A model generated the notes under the pieces. The model was not told the DNA's origin. It saw only the letters and a program-made list of their open reading frames with translations, and did not search any database. A DNA stretch of 64,000 nt. It comes from Variovorax paradoxus. GTDB taxonomy: Bacteria > Pseudomonadota > Gammaproteobacteria > Burkholderiales > Burkholderiaceae_C. This document shows, piece by piece, positions 35,981-43,669 of the stretch; positions within the stretch are counted from its first letter, which is position 1; each line of letters opens with the position of its first letter. Position numbers and translations under genes: made by a program. The stretch is taken from contig NZ_LR743507.1 in the NCBI RefSeq assembly GCF_902712855.1, positions 2,652,001-2,716,000 on the forward strand, in the 5' to 3' direction.

Positions 35981-36892
35981 ATGCAGGGTTTAGGCAATCG
36001 GAGTTGGTTCGCTGGCATCACGTTGGCCTTTGTGCTCGTGATCGCAGGCTGTTCCACGCCGCGCGGGCCGGCACCGGTCGAAGACCGCGGCACGATGACT
36101 CGCGCACCGAGCCCCACAGTGCCCGGCGGTCCGCCCATCACCACCGATGCCAACGGCAAGCCGCTCGCGGGCATCGAAAACTACGGCAAGCCCGGCTACT
36201 ACGCCGTGCGTCCCGGTGACACCATTCGCCGCATCGGCGCAGACACGGGCCAGCGCTGGCAAGACCTTGTTCGCTGGAACAACCTCGAGAATCCCGACCT
36301 GATCGAAGTGGGGCAGGTGCTGCGCGTGATCCCGCCGAGCGGAACCGCGGTGGCTGTTGCGCCGCCATCAAGCGCGTCTTCTTCGCCATCGGAAGGCGCC
36401 ACCACAAAGCCGGTGACGCCGCCCGCCGCCATTGCACCTGCGGCGCCTGCGAGCAGTGCGGCCAAGCCACCCACGCCAGTCACGGCATCGCCGTCGGCGC
36501 CTGGCAGCAGCAACTCGGGCGACGACGACCTCGGCTGGATCTGGCCAGCGAGCGGGTCGCTCATCGCAGGCTTCGACGAAGCCAAGAACAAGGGCTACGA
36601 CATCAGCGGCAAGGCGGGCGACCCGGTGCTGGCCGCGGCCGACGGGCGCGTGGTGTATGCAGGTGCCGGCCTGCGCGGATACGGCAACCTGATCATCCTG
36701 AAGCACAACAACACCTACCTCACGGCATATGCGCACAACCAGACGCTGCTTGTGAAGGAGGACCAGTCGGTTCAGAAGGGCCAGAAGATCGCCGAGATGG
36801 GCAACAGCGACGCCGACCGCGTCAAACTCCATTTCGAGATCCGCCGCCAGGGCAAGCCCGTCGATCCCTCGCGCTACCTGCCCAACCGGTGA
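35981..36892 (+). CDS. nlpD: Lipoprotein NlpD (LysM and LytM domains)
   Basis: A 303-residue outer-membrane lipoprotein: signal sequence with lipobox VIAGC (Cys24), then a LysM peptidoglycan-binding domain at about residues 68-112 (YYAVRPGDTIRRIGADTGQR), a Pro/Ala/Ser linker, and a C-terminal M23/LytM domain at about 190-300. In the LytM domain the first zinc His is absent (NKGYDISGKAG instead of HxGxD), while LHFEIR remains, so it is predicted to be inactive and to work as an amidase activator in cell division, as E. coli NlpD does. It begins 12 bases after pcm and, by family precedent, may contain rpoS promoters. Confidence 0.94.
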   Translation: MQGLGNRSWFAGITLAFVLVIAGCSTPRGPAPVEDRGTMTRAPSPTVPGGPPITTDANGKPLAGIENYGKPGYYAVRPGDTIRRIGADTGQRWQDLVRWNNLENPDLIEVGQVLRVIPPSGTAVAVAPPSSASSSPSEGATTKPVTPPAAIAPAAPASSAAKPPTPVTASPSAPGSSNSGDDDLGWIWPASGSLIAGFDEAKNKGYDISGKAGDPVLAAADGRVVYAGAGLRGYGNLIILKHNNTYLTAYAHNQTLLVKEDQSVQKGQKIAEMGNSDADRVKLHFEIRRQGKPVDPSRYLPNR

Positions 36893-36898
36893 TGCCAC

Positions 36899-37948
36899 AT
36901 GGCTGCCTCCCGCCCCCGTCGCACGCTGCCTGTGCGCGGCTTGGCGGGCAAGGCAAGCCCGCCATTGCCGTCTCTGCCAGACGCTGCTGCTGACGAGACC
37001 GGAGACTTCAATCCCCAAAGGGTGGCAGATCCCAAGGCCATGACGGCCAACGGTGCATCGCCGCAGGGCGTCGTCGGCGAATTGCCCGGCGGCGAAGGCG
37101 CAGACGCACTGACCATCTACCTGCGGCAGGTCCGCCGCACCGAACTTTTCACGCCTGCCGAGGAATACCAGACCGCCTGCGCCGCACGAGCCGGCGATTT
37201 CGAGGCACGGCAATCGATGATCGAGCACAACCTGCGGCTCGTGGTCAATATCGCGAAGAGCTACCTGGGACGCGGCGTGCCGCTGCCGGACCTCATCGAA
37301 GAGGGCAACCTCGGCCTGATGCACGCGATCACGAAGTTCGAGCCCGAACGCGGATTCCGCTTCTCGACCTATGCCACCTGGTGGATACGGCAGTCCGTCG
37401 AGCGAGCGGTCATGACACAGGCCCGTGCAATTCGGCTTCCGGTCCACGTGGTGCGTGAGTTGCAACAGGTGCTGCGCGCGCGTCGCACTCTGGAAGGCGA
37501 CGCTGAATTCGTGGCGCAGCGGCCGGAGGGCGTGCGCGTGGAAGACATCGCCGCATTGCTTGAACGCGATGTGCAGTCCGTGGCCGATTTGCTGGCGTTG
37601 TCCGAGGCCCCACGCTCTCTTGATGCCGGCGATTCACGCGGCGACGAAGGCTTTACGCTGGCGGACACCGTCGCTTCCGACGACGAGCAGGGAAGCCCTA
37701 CCGAAGTGGCGCACACGCACGAGGTGGAGCGGCTGCTCGACCAGTGGGTGCATGCCCTCGATGCGCGCGAGCGGGAGGTGCTGGAAGGGCGCTACGGCCT
37801 TCACGACCGCGAGCCGGAAACCCTCGAGGTGCTCAGCGTGCGATTGGGCCTCACACGGGAGCGCGTGCGCCAGATCCAGAACGAGGCACTGGCGAAGATG
37901 CGCCGCCAGCTGGCCCGTTCGGGCGTCGGCCGGGATGCACTTTTCTAG
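36899..37948 (+). CDS. rpoS: RNA polymerase sigma factor RpoS
   Basis: The stationary-phase/general-stress sigma factor, 349 residues. Region 1.2-2 has DALTIYLRQVRRTELFTPAE and FSTYATWWIRQSVERAVMTQ; region 3 follows; region 4 has LEVLSVRLGLTRERVRQIQN. The N-terminus (about 65 residues) is poorly conserved. Identity as RpoS rather than another sigma-70 rests on both sequence type and the nlpD-rpoS linkage, with only 6 bases between the genes. It probably controls the CsbD and GlsB type stress genes elsewhere in the window, but that is inference. Confidence 0.95.
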   Translation: MAASRPRRTLPVRGLAGKASPPLPSLPDAAADETGDFNPQRVADPKAMTANGASPQGVVGELPGGEGADALTIYLRQVRRTELFTPAEEYQTACAARAGDFEARQSMIEHNLRLVVNIAKSYLGRGVPLPDLIEEGNLGLMHAITKFEPERGFRFSTYATWWIRQSVERAVMTQARAIRLPVHVVRELQQVLRARRTLEGDAEFVAQRPEGVRVEDIAALLERDVQSVADLLALSEAPRSLDAGDSRGDEGFTLADTVASDDEQGSPTEVAHTHEVERLLDQWVHALDAREREVLEGRYGLHDREPETLEVLSVRLGLTRERVRQIQNEALAKMRRQLARSGVGRDALF

Positions 37949-37965
37949 GGCCCACGCCGCGCTGA

Positions 37966-37971
37966 GACAAT
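37966..37971 (+). promoter_or_regulatory. GACAAT -10-like box, 6 bases before rlmD
   Basis: GACAAT then CGGGGT and the ATG at 37978. Similar in layout to the CACAAT boxes; GGGG could also be a ribosome site. Confidence 0.3.
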
Positions 37972-37977
37972 CGGGGT

Positions 37978-39450
37978 ATGACGGAAATCATCGAAGAAAA
38001 GAAATCCCCCGCGAACGAACCTGCGAAACCCCAAGTGAAGGACGCAGCGAATCCTGGCGAAACGTGGCTCAACGTCGAGTCGCTCGACCTCGACGCGCAG
38101 GGCGTGGCCCACAAGGCCGACGGCATGGTCGTGTTCATCGAGGGCGCGCTGCCCTTCGAGGAGGTGCAGTTCAACGTCCATCGCCGCAAGAACAACTGGG
38201 AACAGGGCACGGTCACGGCCATCCGCCGAGAGTCGTCACAGCGCGTGCGTCCCGGCTGTCCTCATTTCGGCCTGCACACTGGGGCGTGCGGCGGCTGCAA
38301 GATGCAGCACCTCGACGCTGCGGCCCAGGTGGCCGTGAAGCAGCGCGCACTCGAAGACAACCTCTGGCACCTCGGCAAGGTGCGCCCCGAGAACCTGCTG
38401 CGTCCGCTGGAAGGTCCGGCATGGCACTACCGCTATCGCGCGCGCCTGTCGGTGCGTCATGTCGTCAAGAAAGGCACGGTCCTGATCGGGTTTCATGAGC
38501 GCAAGAGCCGCTATCTGGCAGACATGCAGGTCTGCCCTGTGCTGCCCAGGCAGGTCAGCGAAATGCTGATGCCGCTGCGCGCGCTGATCGGCTCGATGGA
38601 TGCGCGCGAGACCTGTCCGCAGATCGAACTGGCATGCGGCGACGCTCCGGACTCCACGAAGCTCGGCACCATCGCGCTGGTGCTGCGGCACCTCGAGCCG
38701 TTGACGCGGCGGGATATCGACCGGCTGAAGGCTTTCGCCGCCGAGAACGAGGGCGTTCAATGGTGGTTGCAGGCCAAGGGCCCCGAGACGGTGAAGCTGC
38801 TGGAGGAGGGCGGCACGCCGCTGGCCTACCGGTTGCCCGAGTTCGGGGTGACCATGCCGTTCAAGCCGACCGATTTCACGCAGGTCAATCCGCACATCAA
38901 TCGCGCGCTGGTCGGCAAGGCGCTGCGACTGCTCGATGTTCAGCCCGACGAACGTGTAATCGACTGGTTCTGCGGCTTGGGCAACTTCACCTTGCCGCTG
39001 GCAAGCCAGGCGCGCGAGGTGTTGGGCATCGAGGGCAGCGACACGCTGGTGGCGCGCGCGACCGATAACTTCAAGCGGAATCAGCCCGCAACGTCCGCAC
39101 GGCGTGCGCTGTCACCTGCCAATTTTGTAGCACGGAACCTGTTCGACATGACGCCTGCCATGCTCGTCGCCGACGGCAGCGCTGACAAGTGGTTGGTCGA
39201 TCCGCCGCGTGAAGGCGCCTTCGCGCTCGCCAAGGCGATGGCCGACCTACATCAGCAACCGGAACTGCGCACCGATGGCTGGACGCCGCCGAAGCGCATC
39301 GTCTATGTGAGCTGCAACCCTTCCACGCTGGCGCGCGATGCCGGCCTGCTGGTGCATCAGGCCGGCTACCGCTGCACGTATGCAGGTGTGGTCAACATGT
39401 TCCCGCACACGGCGCACGTCGAATCGATTGCGGTCTTCGAACTGGAATGA
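37978..39450 (+). CDS. rlmD: 23S rRNA (uracil(1939)-C(5))-methyltransferase RlmD
   Basis: A 490-residue SAM-dependent RNA methyltransferase (RumA). A TRAM RNA-binding domain is at the N-terminus (about 28-80). The Cys set that holds the 4Fe-4S cluster is HTGACGGCKMQHLD together with the upstream CPHF and VCPVLPRQ. The Rossmann SAM site is VIDWFCGLGNFTLPLA, and the catalytic nucleophile Cys is in VYVSCNPSTLARD; DPPREG is the base-binding motif. The N-terminus has a Lys/Glu/Pro-rich leader of about 25 residues. It lies 29 bases after rpoS and ends at a strong terminator. Confidence 0.96.
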   Translation: MTEIIEEKKSPANEPAKPQVKDAANPGETWLNVESLDLDAQGVAHKADGMVVFIEGALPFEEVQFNVHRRKNNWEQGTVTAIRRESSQRVRPGCPHFGLHTGACGGCKMQHLDAAAQVAVKQRALEDNLWHLGKVRPENLLRPLEGPAWHYRYRARLSVRHVVKKGTVLIGFHERKSRYLADMQVCPVLPRQVSEMLMPLRALIGSMDARETCPQIELACGDAPDSTKLGTIALVLRHLEPLTRRDIDRLKAFAAENEGVQWWLQAKGPETVKLLEEGGTPLAYRLPEFGVTMPFKPTDFTQVNPHINRALVGKALRLLDVQPDERVIDWFCGLGNFTLPLASQAREVLGIEGSDTLVARATDNFKRNQPATSARRALSPANFVARNLFDMTPAMLVADGSADKWLVDPPREGAFALAKAMADLHQQPELRTDGWTPPKRIVYVSCNPSTLARDAGLLVHQAGYRCTYAGVVNMFPHTAHVESIAVFELE

Positions 39451-39480
39451 AAAAAGGGCCCCGTGGGGCCCTTCTTGTTT
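39451..39480. terminator. Terminator between rlmD and the BI-1 gene
   Basis: GGGCCCC (39456-39462) and GGGGCCC (39465-39471), flanked by an A run on the left and TTCTTGTTT on the right. It can serve both convergent genes. Confidence 0.85.
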
Positions 39481-39499
39481 GTGCGCGCGAACCGCTTGC

Positions 39500-40201
39500 T
39501 CAGTCGCGCTCGCCGCCGAAGATGCCAAGCAGTGCCAGCAGGCTCTGGAACACGTTGAACAGGTCGAGGTAAAGCGCGAGCGTGGCGCTGATGTAGTTCG
39601 TTTCGCCGCCGTCCATGATCTGCTTCAGGTCGTAGAGCATGTAAGCAGAGAAGATACCGATGGCGGCCACCGAGATCACCAGCATGCCGGTGGTCGAGCC
39701 GACGAATACGTTGATGACGGCACCGACCATCAGCACCATCGCGCCGACGAACAGGAACTTGCCCATGCCCGACAGGTCGCGCTTGATGATCGTGGCCAGC
39801 GAGGCCATCACGAAGAACACGCCGGCGGTGCCGCCGAAGGCCGTCATGATGAGCTCGGAGCCGTTCTTGAAGCCCAGCACCATCGCGATCAGGCGAGACA
39901 GCATCAGACCCATGAAGAAGGTGAAGGCCAGCAGCACCGGCACGCCGGCCGCGGAGTTCTTCGTTTTCTCGATGGCGAACATGAAGCCGAATGCGCCGCC
40001 GAGGAAAACGATGAGGCCAAGGCCGCCCGTGAGCGAGCGGGTGATCCCGGTGCTCACGCCGACCCACGCGCCCAGCACGGTGGGCAGCAGGCTCAGTGCG
40101 AGCAGCCAGTAGGTATTGCGCAGAACGCGTTGGCGTTCGGCTTGCGCCAGTGGCTGGCCGTAGCCAGCGGAGGTATCGAGGGTGGTAACGCGGTCGTTCA
40201 T
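39500..40201 (-). CDS. Bax inhibitor-1/YccA family membrane protein
   Basis: A 233-residue protein with seven hydrophobic helices and the family core GVFFVMASLATIIKRDLSGM, ISVAAIGIFSAYMLYDLKQI and SATLALYLDLFNVFQSLLAL, with the conserved acidic residues near the C-terminus that act as a pH-sensitive pore latch in BsYetJ. The E. coli relative YccA modulates FtsH proteolysis. The role here is inferred only. The start MNDRVTTLDT is the family's. It shares an upstream region with the GlcG/HbpS gene, in which there is a 21-base palindrome. Confidence 0.94.
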   Translation of the reverse strand: MNDRVTTLDTSAGYGQPLAQAERQRVLRNTYWLLALSLLPTVLGAWVGVSTGITRSLTGGLGLIVFLGGAFGFMFAIEKTKNSAAGVPVLLAFTFFMGLMLSRLIAMVLGFKNGSELIMTAFGGTAGVFFVMASLATIIKRDLSGMGKFLFVGAMVLMVGAVINVFVGSTTGMLVISVAAIGIFSAYMLYDLKQIMDGGETNYISATLALYLDLFNVFQSLLALLGIFGGERD

Positions 40202-40301
40202 GGCCGGAGCTCCTGTGGTTGCTGCGAAGACGCAGTTGGGGCGCATTCTAGGGGGCTGCAAGAGCAGCGGAAACAAAGACCGTATGCGAGATGATCCTAA
40301 G

Positions 40302-40322
40302 CCTGCCAAGGCACTTGGCAGG
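40302..40322. promoter_or_regulatory. 21-bp perfect palindrome between BI-1 and GlcG/HbpS genes
   Basis: CCTGCCAAG-GCA-CTTGGCAGG, 9-base arms. A further half-site-like TGCCAAAG lies just downstream (about 40332). It is placed between divergent genes and has no T run, so an operator is more likely than a terminator. Confidence 0.5.
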
Positions 40323-40395
40323 TTCATTGGGTGCCAAAGACACTCTGTTCGGCATGGCCGTTATGCTTTCGGGTTTTACGCAACCTGAGCACATC

Positions 40396-40803
40396 ATGAA
40401 GACCAAGTCCTTCCTCGAACTCGCCGACGTCAAGGCCGTTGCCGCTGCAGCAGAAGCAGAGGCCATCAAGAACAACTGGGCGGTGACGATCGCCATTTCG
40501 GACGACGCGGGCAATCTGCTCTGGCTGCAACGGCTGGACGGTGCCGTAGCGCTGTCGTCGCACATTGCCCCCGCCAAGGCGCATACGGCAGCCATGGGCC
40601 GTCGCGAAAGCAAGGTATACGAGGACATCATCAACGGTGGCCGTACCGCATTTCTGACTGCGCCGGAAGTGCAGGGCCTGCTCGAGGGCGGCGTGCCGAT
40701 CGTGAAGGACGGCCACGTGATCGGTGCCGTGGGCGTGAGCGGAGTGAAATCGAATGAAGACGCGCAGATCGCCAAGGCGGGTATCGCAGCACTCGGCCTT
40801 TGA
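40396..40803 (+). CDS. GlcG/HbpS family heme-binding-type protein (DUF336)
   Basis: A 135-residue protein with the DUF336 fold: VAAAAEAEAIKNNWAVTIAI, SDDAGNLLWLQRLDGA, KAHTAAMGRRESKVYED and GGVPIVKDGHVIGAVGVSG. Members include HbpS, which binds heme and iron extracellularly, and GlcG of the glycolate locus. No signal peptide is seen, so it is cytoplasmic here. It neighbours hemP and the iron island. The start at 40396 (MKTKSFLELADVKA) was picked because the domain begins there. Confidence 0.88.
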   Translation: MKTKSFLELADVKAVAAAAEAEAIKNNWAVTIAISDDAGNLLWLQRLDGAVALSSHIAPAKAHTAAMGRRESKVYEDIINGGRTAFLTAPEVQGLLEGGVPIVKDGHVIGAVGVSGVKSNEDAQIAKAGIAALGL

Positions 40804-40827
40804 GGGCTTCCTGTTCCCATAAAGCAG

Positions 40828-40857
40828 AACGCCGACTTCGAGGTCGGCGTTTCTTTT
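40828..40857 (+). terminator. Terminator of the GlcG/HbpS gene
   Basis: AACGCCGAC (40828-40836) and GTCGGCGTT (40843-40851) with loop TTCGAG, followed by TCTTTT. Confidence 0.9.
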
Positions 40858-40986
40858 GAGCGGTTCAGCGTGAAAAAAAGCTTGGCTAGTCGGCGAACCG
40901 TTGGCTAGCAAAAAACGACCCTTCGGAGATGAATCTCCTTGAGTCGCCCCACGATGAAACTTGCGCGAAGGGCGGGCTGGTTGACG

Positions 40987-41199
40987 TTACTTGGTCAGGA
41001 TCAGCTTGCCGAGTTTGGTTGCTTGAAGCCGATAGAGGGAGCCGTTGTGCATGATGGCGACGGTCTTGCTTCCTTTCAGAAGGTCCGTGCTTTCGAGCAT
41101 CTGCACCGGACGCGTTGCCTGGACGGACGCATGACCACCACCCGATTGGTCGAGCGAAGGATGGTTCAGGACAGTAAAGGCATTCGGTGTGGCTGGCAT
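40987..41199 (-). CDS. hemP: Hemin uptake protein HemP
   Basis: A 70-residue small protein. The C-terminal 35 residues, LLKGSKTVAIMHNGSLYRLQ followed by ATKLGKLILTK, are the HemP signature. HemP/HmuP acts with Fur as an activator of heme receptor genes in Bradyrhizobium and Burkholderia, so a regulatory role for the bhu operon 13 kb away is plausible. The promoter carries an overlapping Fur box. It lies downstream of exbD on the same strand but has its own promoter in the 104-base gap. Confidence 0.93.
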   Translation of the reverse strand: MPATPNAFTVLNHPSLDQSGGGHASVQATRPVQMLESTDLLKGSKTVAIMHNGSLYRLQATKLGKLILTK

Positions 41200-41229
41200 T
41201 TGGAGTTCCCTTATCGAAGCGATGACTGA

Positions 41230-41257
41230 ATGATAATGATTCGCAATAAAAAGTCAA
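41230..41257 (-). promoter_or_regulatory. hemP promoter with overlapping Fur box
   Basis: On the minus strand, -35 TTGACT (41257-41252), 16-base spacer, -10 TATCAT (41235-41230). The plus-strand sequence TGATAATGATTCGCA (41231-41245) matches the 7-1-7 Fur consensus at 12 of 14 positions and covers the -10, so Fe-Fur would block RNA polymerase. Confidence 0.8.
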
Positions 41258-41303
41258 TCGACGCGATGAAGATTTTTTTGATCGCGACGCATGCGAATTC
41301 AGA

Positions 41304-41717
41304 TCACTTCGAATCGGGCTCCGTGATGAAGCCGATCTTGCGCACGCCGGCTTCACGGGCTTCCGACATGGCCTTGGCCACGCGCTCGTAGCGCACGGCC
41401 TTGTCACCGCGAATGTGCAGCTCAGGCTGGGGCTCCTTGGCGGCCTCGGCAGCCAGGCGGCCAGGAAGTTCACTGTCCTCGATCTTCGATTCGTTCCAGT
41501 AGTACGTGCCGTCGGCCGTCACGCTGAACAGGATGTTCTGCGGCTTGGGCTGCTCGGGCTCGCTGGTGGCGCGCGGCAGGTCGATGTTGACTGCATGTTT
41601 CATCACCGGCACGGTGATGATGAAGATGATGAGAAGCACCAGCATGACGTCGACCAGCGGCGTCATGTTGATCTCGTTCATCACCTCATCGGGTTCGTCT
41701 TGCGTTCCGAAAGCCAT
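41304..41717 (-). CDS. exbD: Biopolymer transport protein ExbD
   Basis: A 137-residue component of the TonB energising motor. One N-terminal helix, MTPLVDVMLVLLIIFIITVP, carries the conserved Asp that moves protons; the rest is periplasmic, with the HIRGDKAVRYERVAKAMSEA segment of the family. It sits 5 bases after exbB and ends the tonB-exbB-exbD unit. hemP follows with its own promoter. Confidence 0.95.
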   Translation of the reverse strand: MAFGTQDEPDEVMNEINMTPLVDVMLVLLIIFIITVPVMKHAVNIDLPRATSEPEQPKPQNILFSVTADGTYYWNESKIEDSELPGRLAAEAAKEPQPELHIRGDKAVRYERVAKAMSEAREAGVRKIGFITEPDSK

Positions 41718-41722
41718 GATGT

Positions 41723-42436
41723 TCAGCCCTTCTTGAGCGGAACCACGATCGATTCACCGCCGCTCTGGACCCGGGCGCCGGTCACGAAGTAGGCGTGCAG
41801 GTCATGGGCGAAGGCGTTGAGCTTGGTCAGCACGAACTTGTTTCCGCGGACCAGCGCGTTGTAGCCCAGCACCGCAGGAATGGCGACGGCCAGGCCGAGG
41901 GCCGTCATGATCAGCGCTTCGCCGATCGGGCCGGCCACCTTGTCGATGGTTGCCTGGCCGGCCGAGCCGATGCTCATGAGCGCGTGGTAGATGCCCCAGA
42001 CGGTACCGAACAGGCCGATGAACGGTGCGGTGGAACCGACCGAAGCAAGGATGGCGAGGCCTGTCTGCAGGCGCGCGGTGAACGCGTCGATGCCATTGCG
42101 CAGCGAGCGCGTGATCCAGTCGCTCACGTCCAGCGAATCGTGCAGGTGCGCTTTGGTGTTGCGATGGTGGGCGGCGGCTTCACGGCCTTCGAGGGCCAGT
42201 GCGCGGAAGGGGTTGCTGTCGTCGGTGCCGAGCTTGTTCAGCGCGGTCGCGAAGTCTTCGCTGTGCCAGAAGTCTTGCGAGTGCTTGGCCAGGCGCTTGT
42301 AGCGAATGACGTCGAGGGCCTTGACGATGATCACGATCCAGGACGCGAGCGACATGCCGATCAACAGCACTGCCACGGCCTTGGTGACGAAGTCGCCCTG
42401 GTTCCAGACGTTCATCAAGCCAAAATGGGAATCCAT
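41723..42436 (-). CDS. exbB: Biopolymer transport protein ExbB (MotA/TolQ/ExbB family)
   Basis: A 237-residue, three-helix protein that forms the pentamer around ExbD. Seen: the N-terminal helix AVAVLLIGMSLASWIVIIVK, TRSLRNGIDAFTARLQTGLA in the cytoplasmic loop, and GTVWGIYHALMSIGSAGQAT and GEALIMTALGLAVAIPAVLG in the last two helices. It lies between tonB (21 bases) and exbD (5 bases). Confidence 0.95.
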   Translation of the reverse strand: MDSHFGLMNVWNQGDFVTKAVAVLLIGMSLASWIVIIVKALDVIRYKRLAKHSQDFWHSEDFATALNKLGTDDSNPFRALALEGREAAAHHRNTKAHLHDSLDVSDWITRSLRNGIDAFTARLQTGLAILASVGSTAPFIGLFGTVWGIYHALMSIGSAGQATIDKVAGPIGEALIMTALGLAVAIPAVLGYNALVRGNKFVLTKLNAFAHDLHAYFVTGARVQSGGESIVVPLKKG

Positions 42437-42457
42437 ACGAAGTTGCTCCAGAGAAAA

Positions 42458-43143
42458 TTAGTTCAGGACGTAGTTGACGGGGGCGTCGTAGGACATGGCT
42501 TGGACCACGCCGTTGACCTTGCCGGGCACGAACCGGCATTTCATGATGTATTCCACGGCGGCTTCGTCGAGCCGATCGAAGCCGCTGGATCGCTTGACCT
42601 CTGCGCTCTTCGGCAGCCCGTCGACGCCGACGAGCACCCGCACGACGACCTTGCCCTGCTCGCCAAGGCGCTTGCTCATGGCGGGGTAGACCGGCTTCGG
42701 ATTCTGCAGATAGTCGGCGTTGCTTGACGGCAGCGACACCGCAGGCGGTGCTGGCGGCGCCGGCGGTGGTGCTGGAGGGGCCGGCGGTGCGGGCGGAGCG
42801 GGCGGCGCGGCCGGCGGCGGAGGTTCCGGGGTGCCGACCGGCGCCATCGGGGCCGGCGTGGGCTTGGGCTCGCGGATGGCCTGCGGTCGAGGCGGCGGCG
42901 GCGCCTTCGTCACTTTGGGCTGCGGTGGGGGAGGCGGCGGGGAGGCGGATCGGCCTTGGGCTTCGGCGGTTCGACGAACTGGCTCAGGATCTCGACCGGA
43001 ATCACCACTTCGGCAGCGCGGCGCAACAGTCCGCTCTGCAACGCCCAGAGGGCGGCCGCGTGAAAGAGGATGACGCCACCCGCAATGACGACATTGCGGG
43101 ACAGGCCGAGGACGGAAGGGGGAGGGGCAAAGCGGTCAGACAC
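42458..43143 (-). pseudogene. tonB: TonB energy transducer, broken by one frameshift as sequenced
   Basis: Two frames together make one TonB. The first (43143 to about 42935) gives the cytoplasmic start SDRFAPPPSVLGLSRNVV, the anchor helix IAGGVILFHAAALWALQSGL and VEPPKPKADPPP, then runs to a stop at 42910. The second (from about 42940 to 42458) has the Pro-rich spacer (PEPPPPAAPPAPPAPPAPP) and the C-terminal domain LQNPKPVYPAMSKRLGEQGK ending DAPVNYVLN. One extra C in the run at about 42940-42950 (CCTCCCCGCC) joins them as an unbroken proline stretch. The likely start is GTG at 43143. exbB follows after 21 bases. It may be functional if the frameshift is an error. Confidence 0.85.
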
Positions 43144-43161
43144 GATCAACCATTCGAATGC

Positions 43162-43181
43162 GGGCACCGTGAAAGGTGCCC
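43162..43181. other. Hairpin just upstream of tonB
   Basis: GGGCACC-GTGAAA-GGTGCCC, a perfect 7-bp stem with a 6-base loop, ending 18 bases before the tonB GTG and downstream of bfd. No T run in the tonB direction. It could reduce or couple translation; function unknown. Confidence 0.4.
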
Positions 43182-43227
43182 CGATTGCAGCAAAACCGCT
43201 ACGAGGACGCGAGGCGCGTCGCTTGCG

Positions 43228-43302
43228 TTACTTGCGAAAAATCCACCAGACCGAACCTGCCACCAGGATCAGGCTGCCGCCGAGTGCCGAGACGAGTTCC
43301 AT
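43228..43302 (-). CDS. Candidate 24-residue single-helix membrane microprotein
   Basis: MELVSALGGSLILVAGSVWW followed by IFRK and a stop: a compact hydrophobic helix with a basic end. AAGGAA lies about 9 bases upstream. It begins inside the 3' end of bfd in another frame (34-base overlap) and lies before tonB on the same strand. The composition is typical of bacterial small membrane proteins. No homologue is known to me, and expression is unproven. Confidence 0.4.
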   Translation of the reverse strand: MELVSALGGSLILVAGSVWWIFRK

Positions 43303-43541
43303 GCCTTGCTTTCCTTGATGGAGTTGGCAAGCTGGATCGCCCTTGCACCCGATTCGCAGTTCAGTGCGGCGACCGGGTGAGAAGCGCTGCATTGCGCGAC
43401 GATGTCGCGCGCACAACTTTCACACTGGCCACATTGTGTGGCCACACCAAGTTCGAACTGGACCTCGTCGAAGGTCATGCCGGCGCGCACATGGCGTGCG
43501 ATTTCGCGGTCAGAGACTCGGCGGCAGACGCAAACGATCAT
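43269..43541 (-). CDS. bfd: Bacterioferritin-associated ferredoxin-like (2Fe-2S) protein
   Basis: A 90-residue protein. MIVCVCRRVSDREIARHVRA and ELGVATQCGQCESCARDIVA give the four Cys (CxC and CxxC with 30-35 residues between) of a BFD-type 2Fe-2S site. Bfd reduces iron in bacterioferritin so it can be released when the cell is iron-poor. The last 35 residues are unlike Bfd and may be a loose tail. It lies in the Fe island between piuC and tonB, with its own predicted promoter; bfr is 8 kb away. Confidence 0.9.
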   Translation of the reverse strand: MIVCVCRRVSDREIARHVRAGMTFDEVQFELGVATQCGQCESCARDIVAQCSASHPVAALNCESGARAIQLANSIKESKAWNSSRHSAAA

Positions 43542-43582
43542 GGCGGTGAAAGCGGCAGTTAGCTGGCTGTTGGAAGTGACTG

Positions 43583-43612
43583 ATTATAAATAAGAATCCA
43601 TCGCATTTGCAA
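43583..43612 (-). promoter_or_regulatory. bfd promoter
   Basis: On the minus strand, -35 TTGCAA (43612-43607), 18-base spacer, -10 TATAAT (43588-43583). The overlapping plus-strand TGATTATAAATAAGA only weakly resembles a Fur box. Confidence 0.65.
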
Positions 43613-43669
43613 CAACCATGGTGTTACCGAATCGTCCAATGGATCGGGGCACCTGCAAACAGCGCAGGC

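Noticed and set aside
40920..40986. Hairpin GGAGAT-GA-ATCTCC after hemP as a terminator
   Set aside because: The stem is only six base pairs, and the T run is separated from it by about nine bases, so it is weak.
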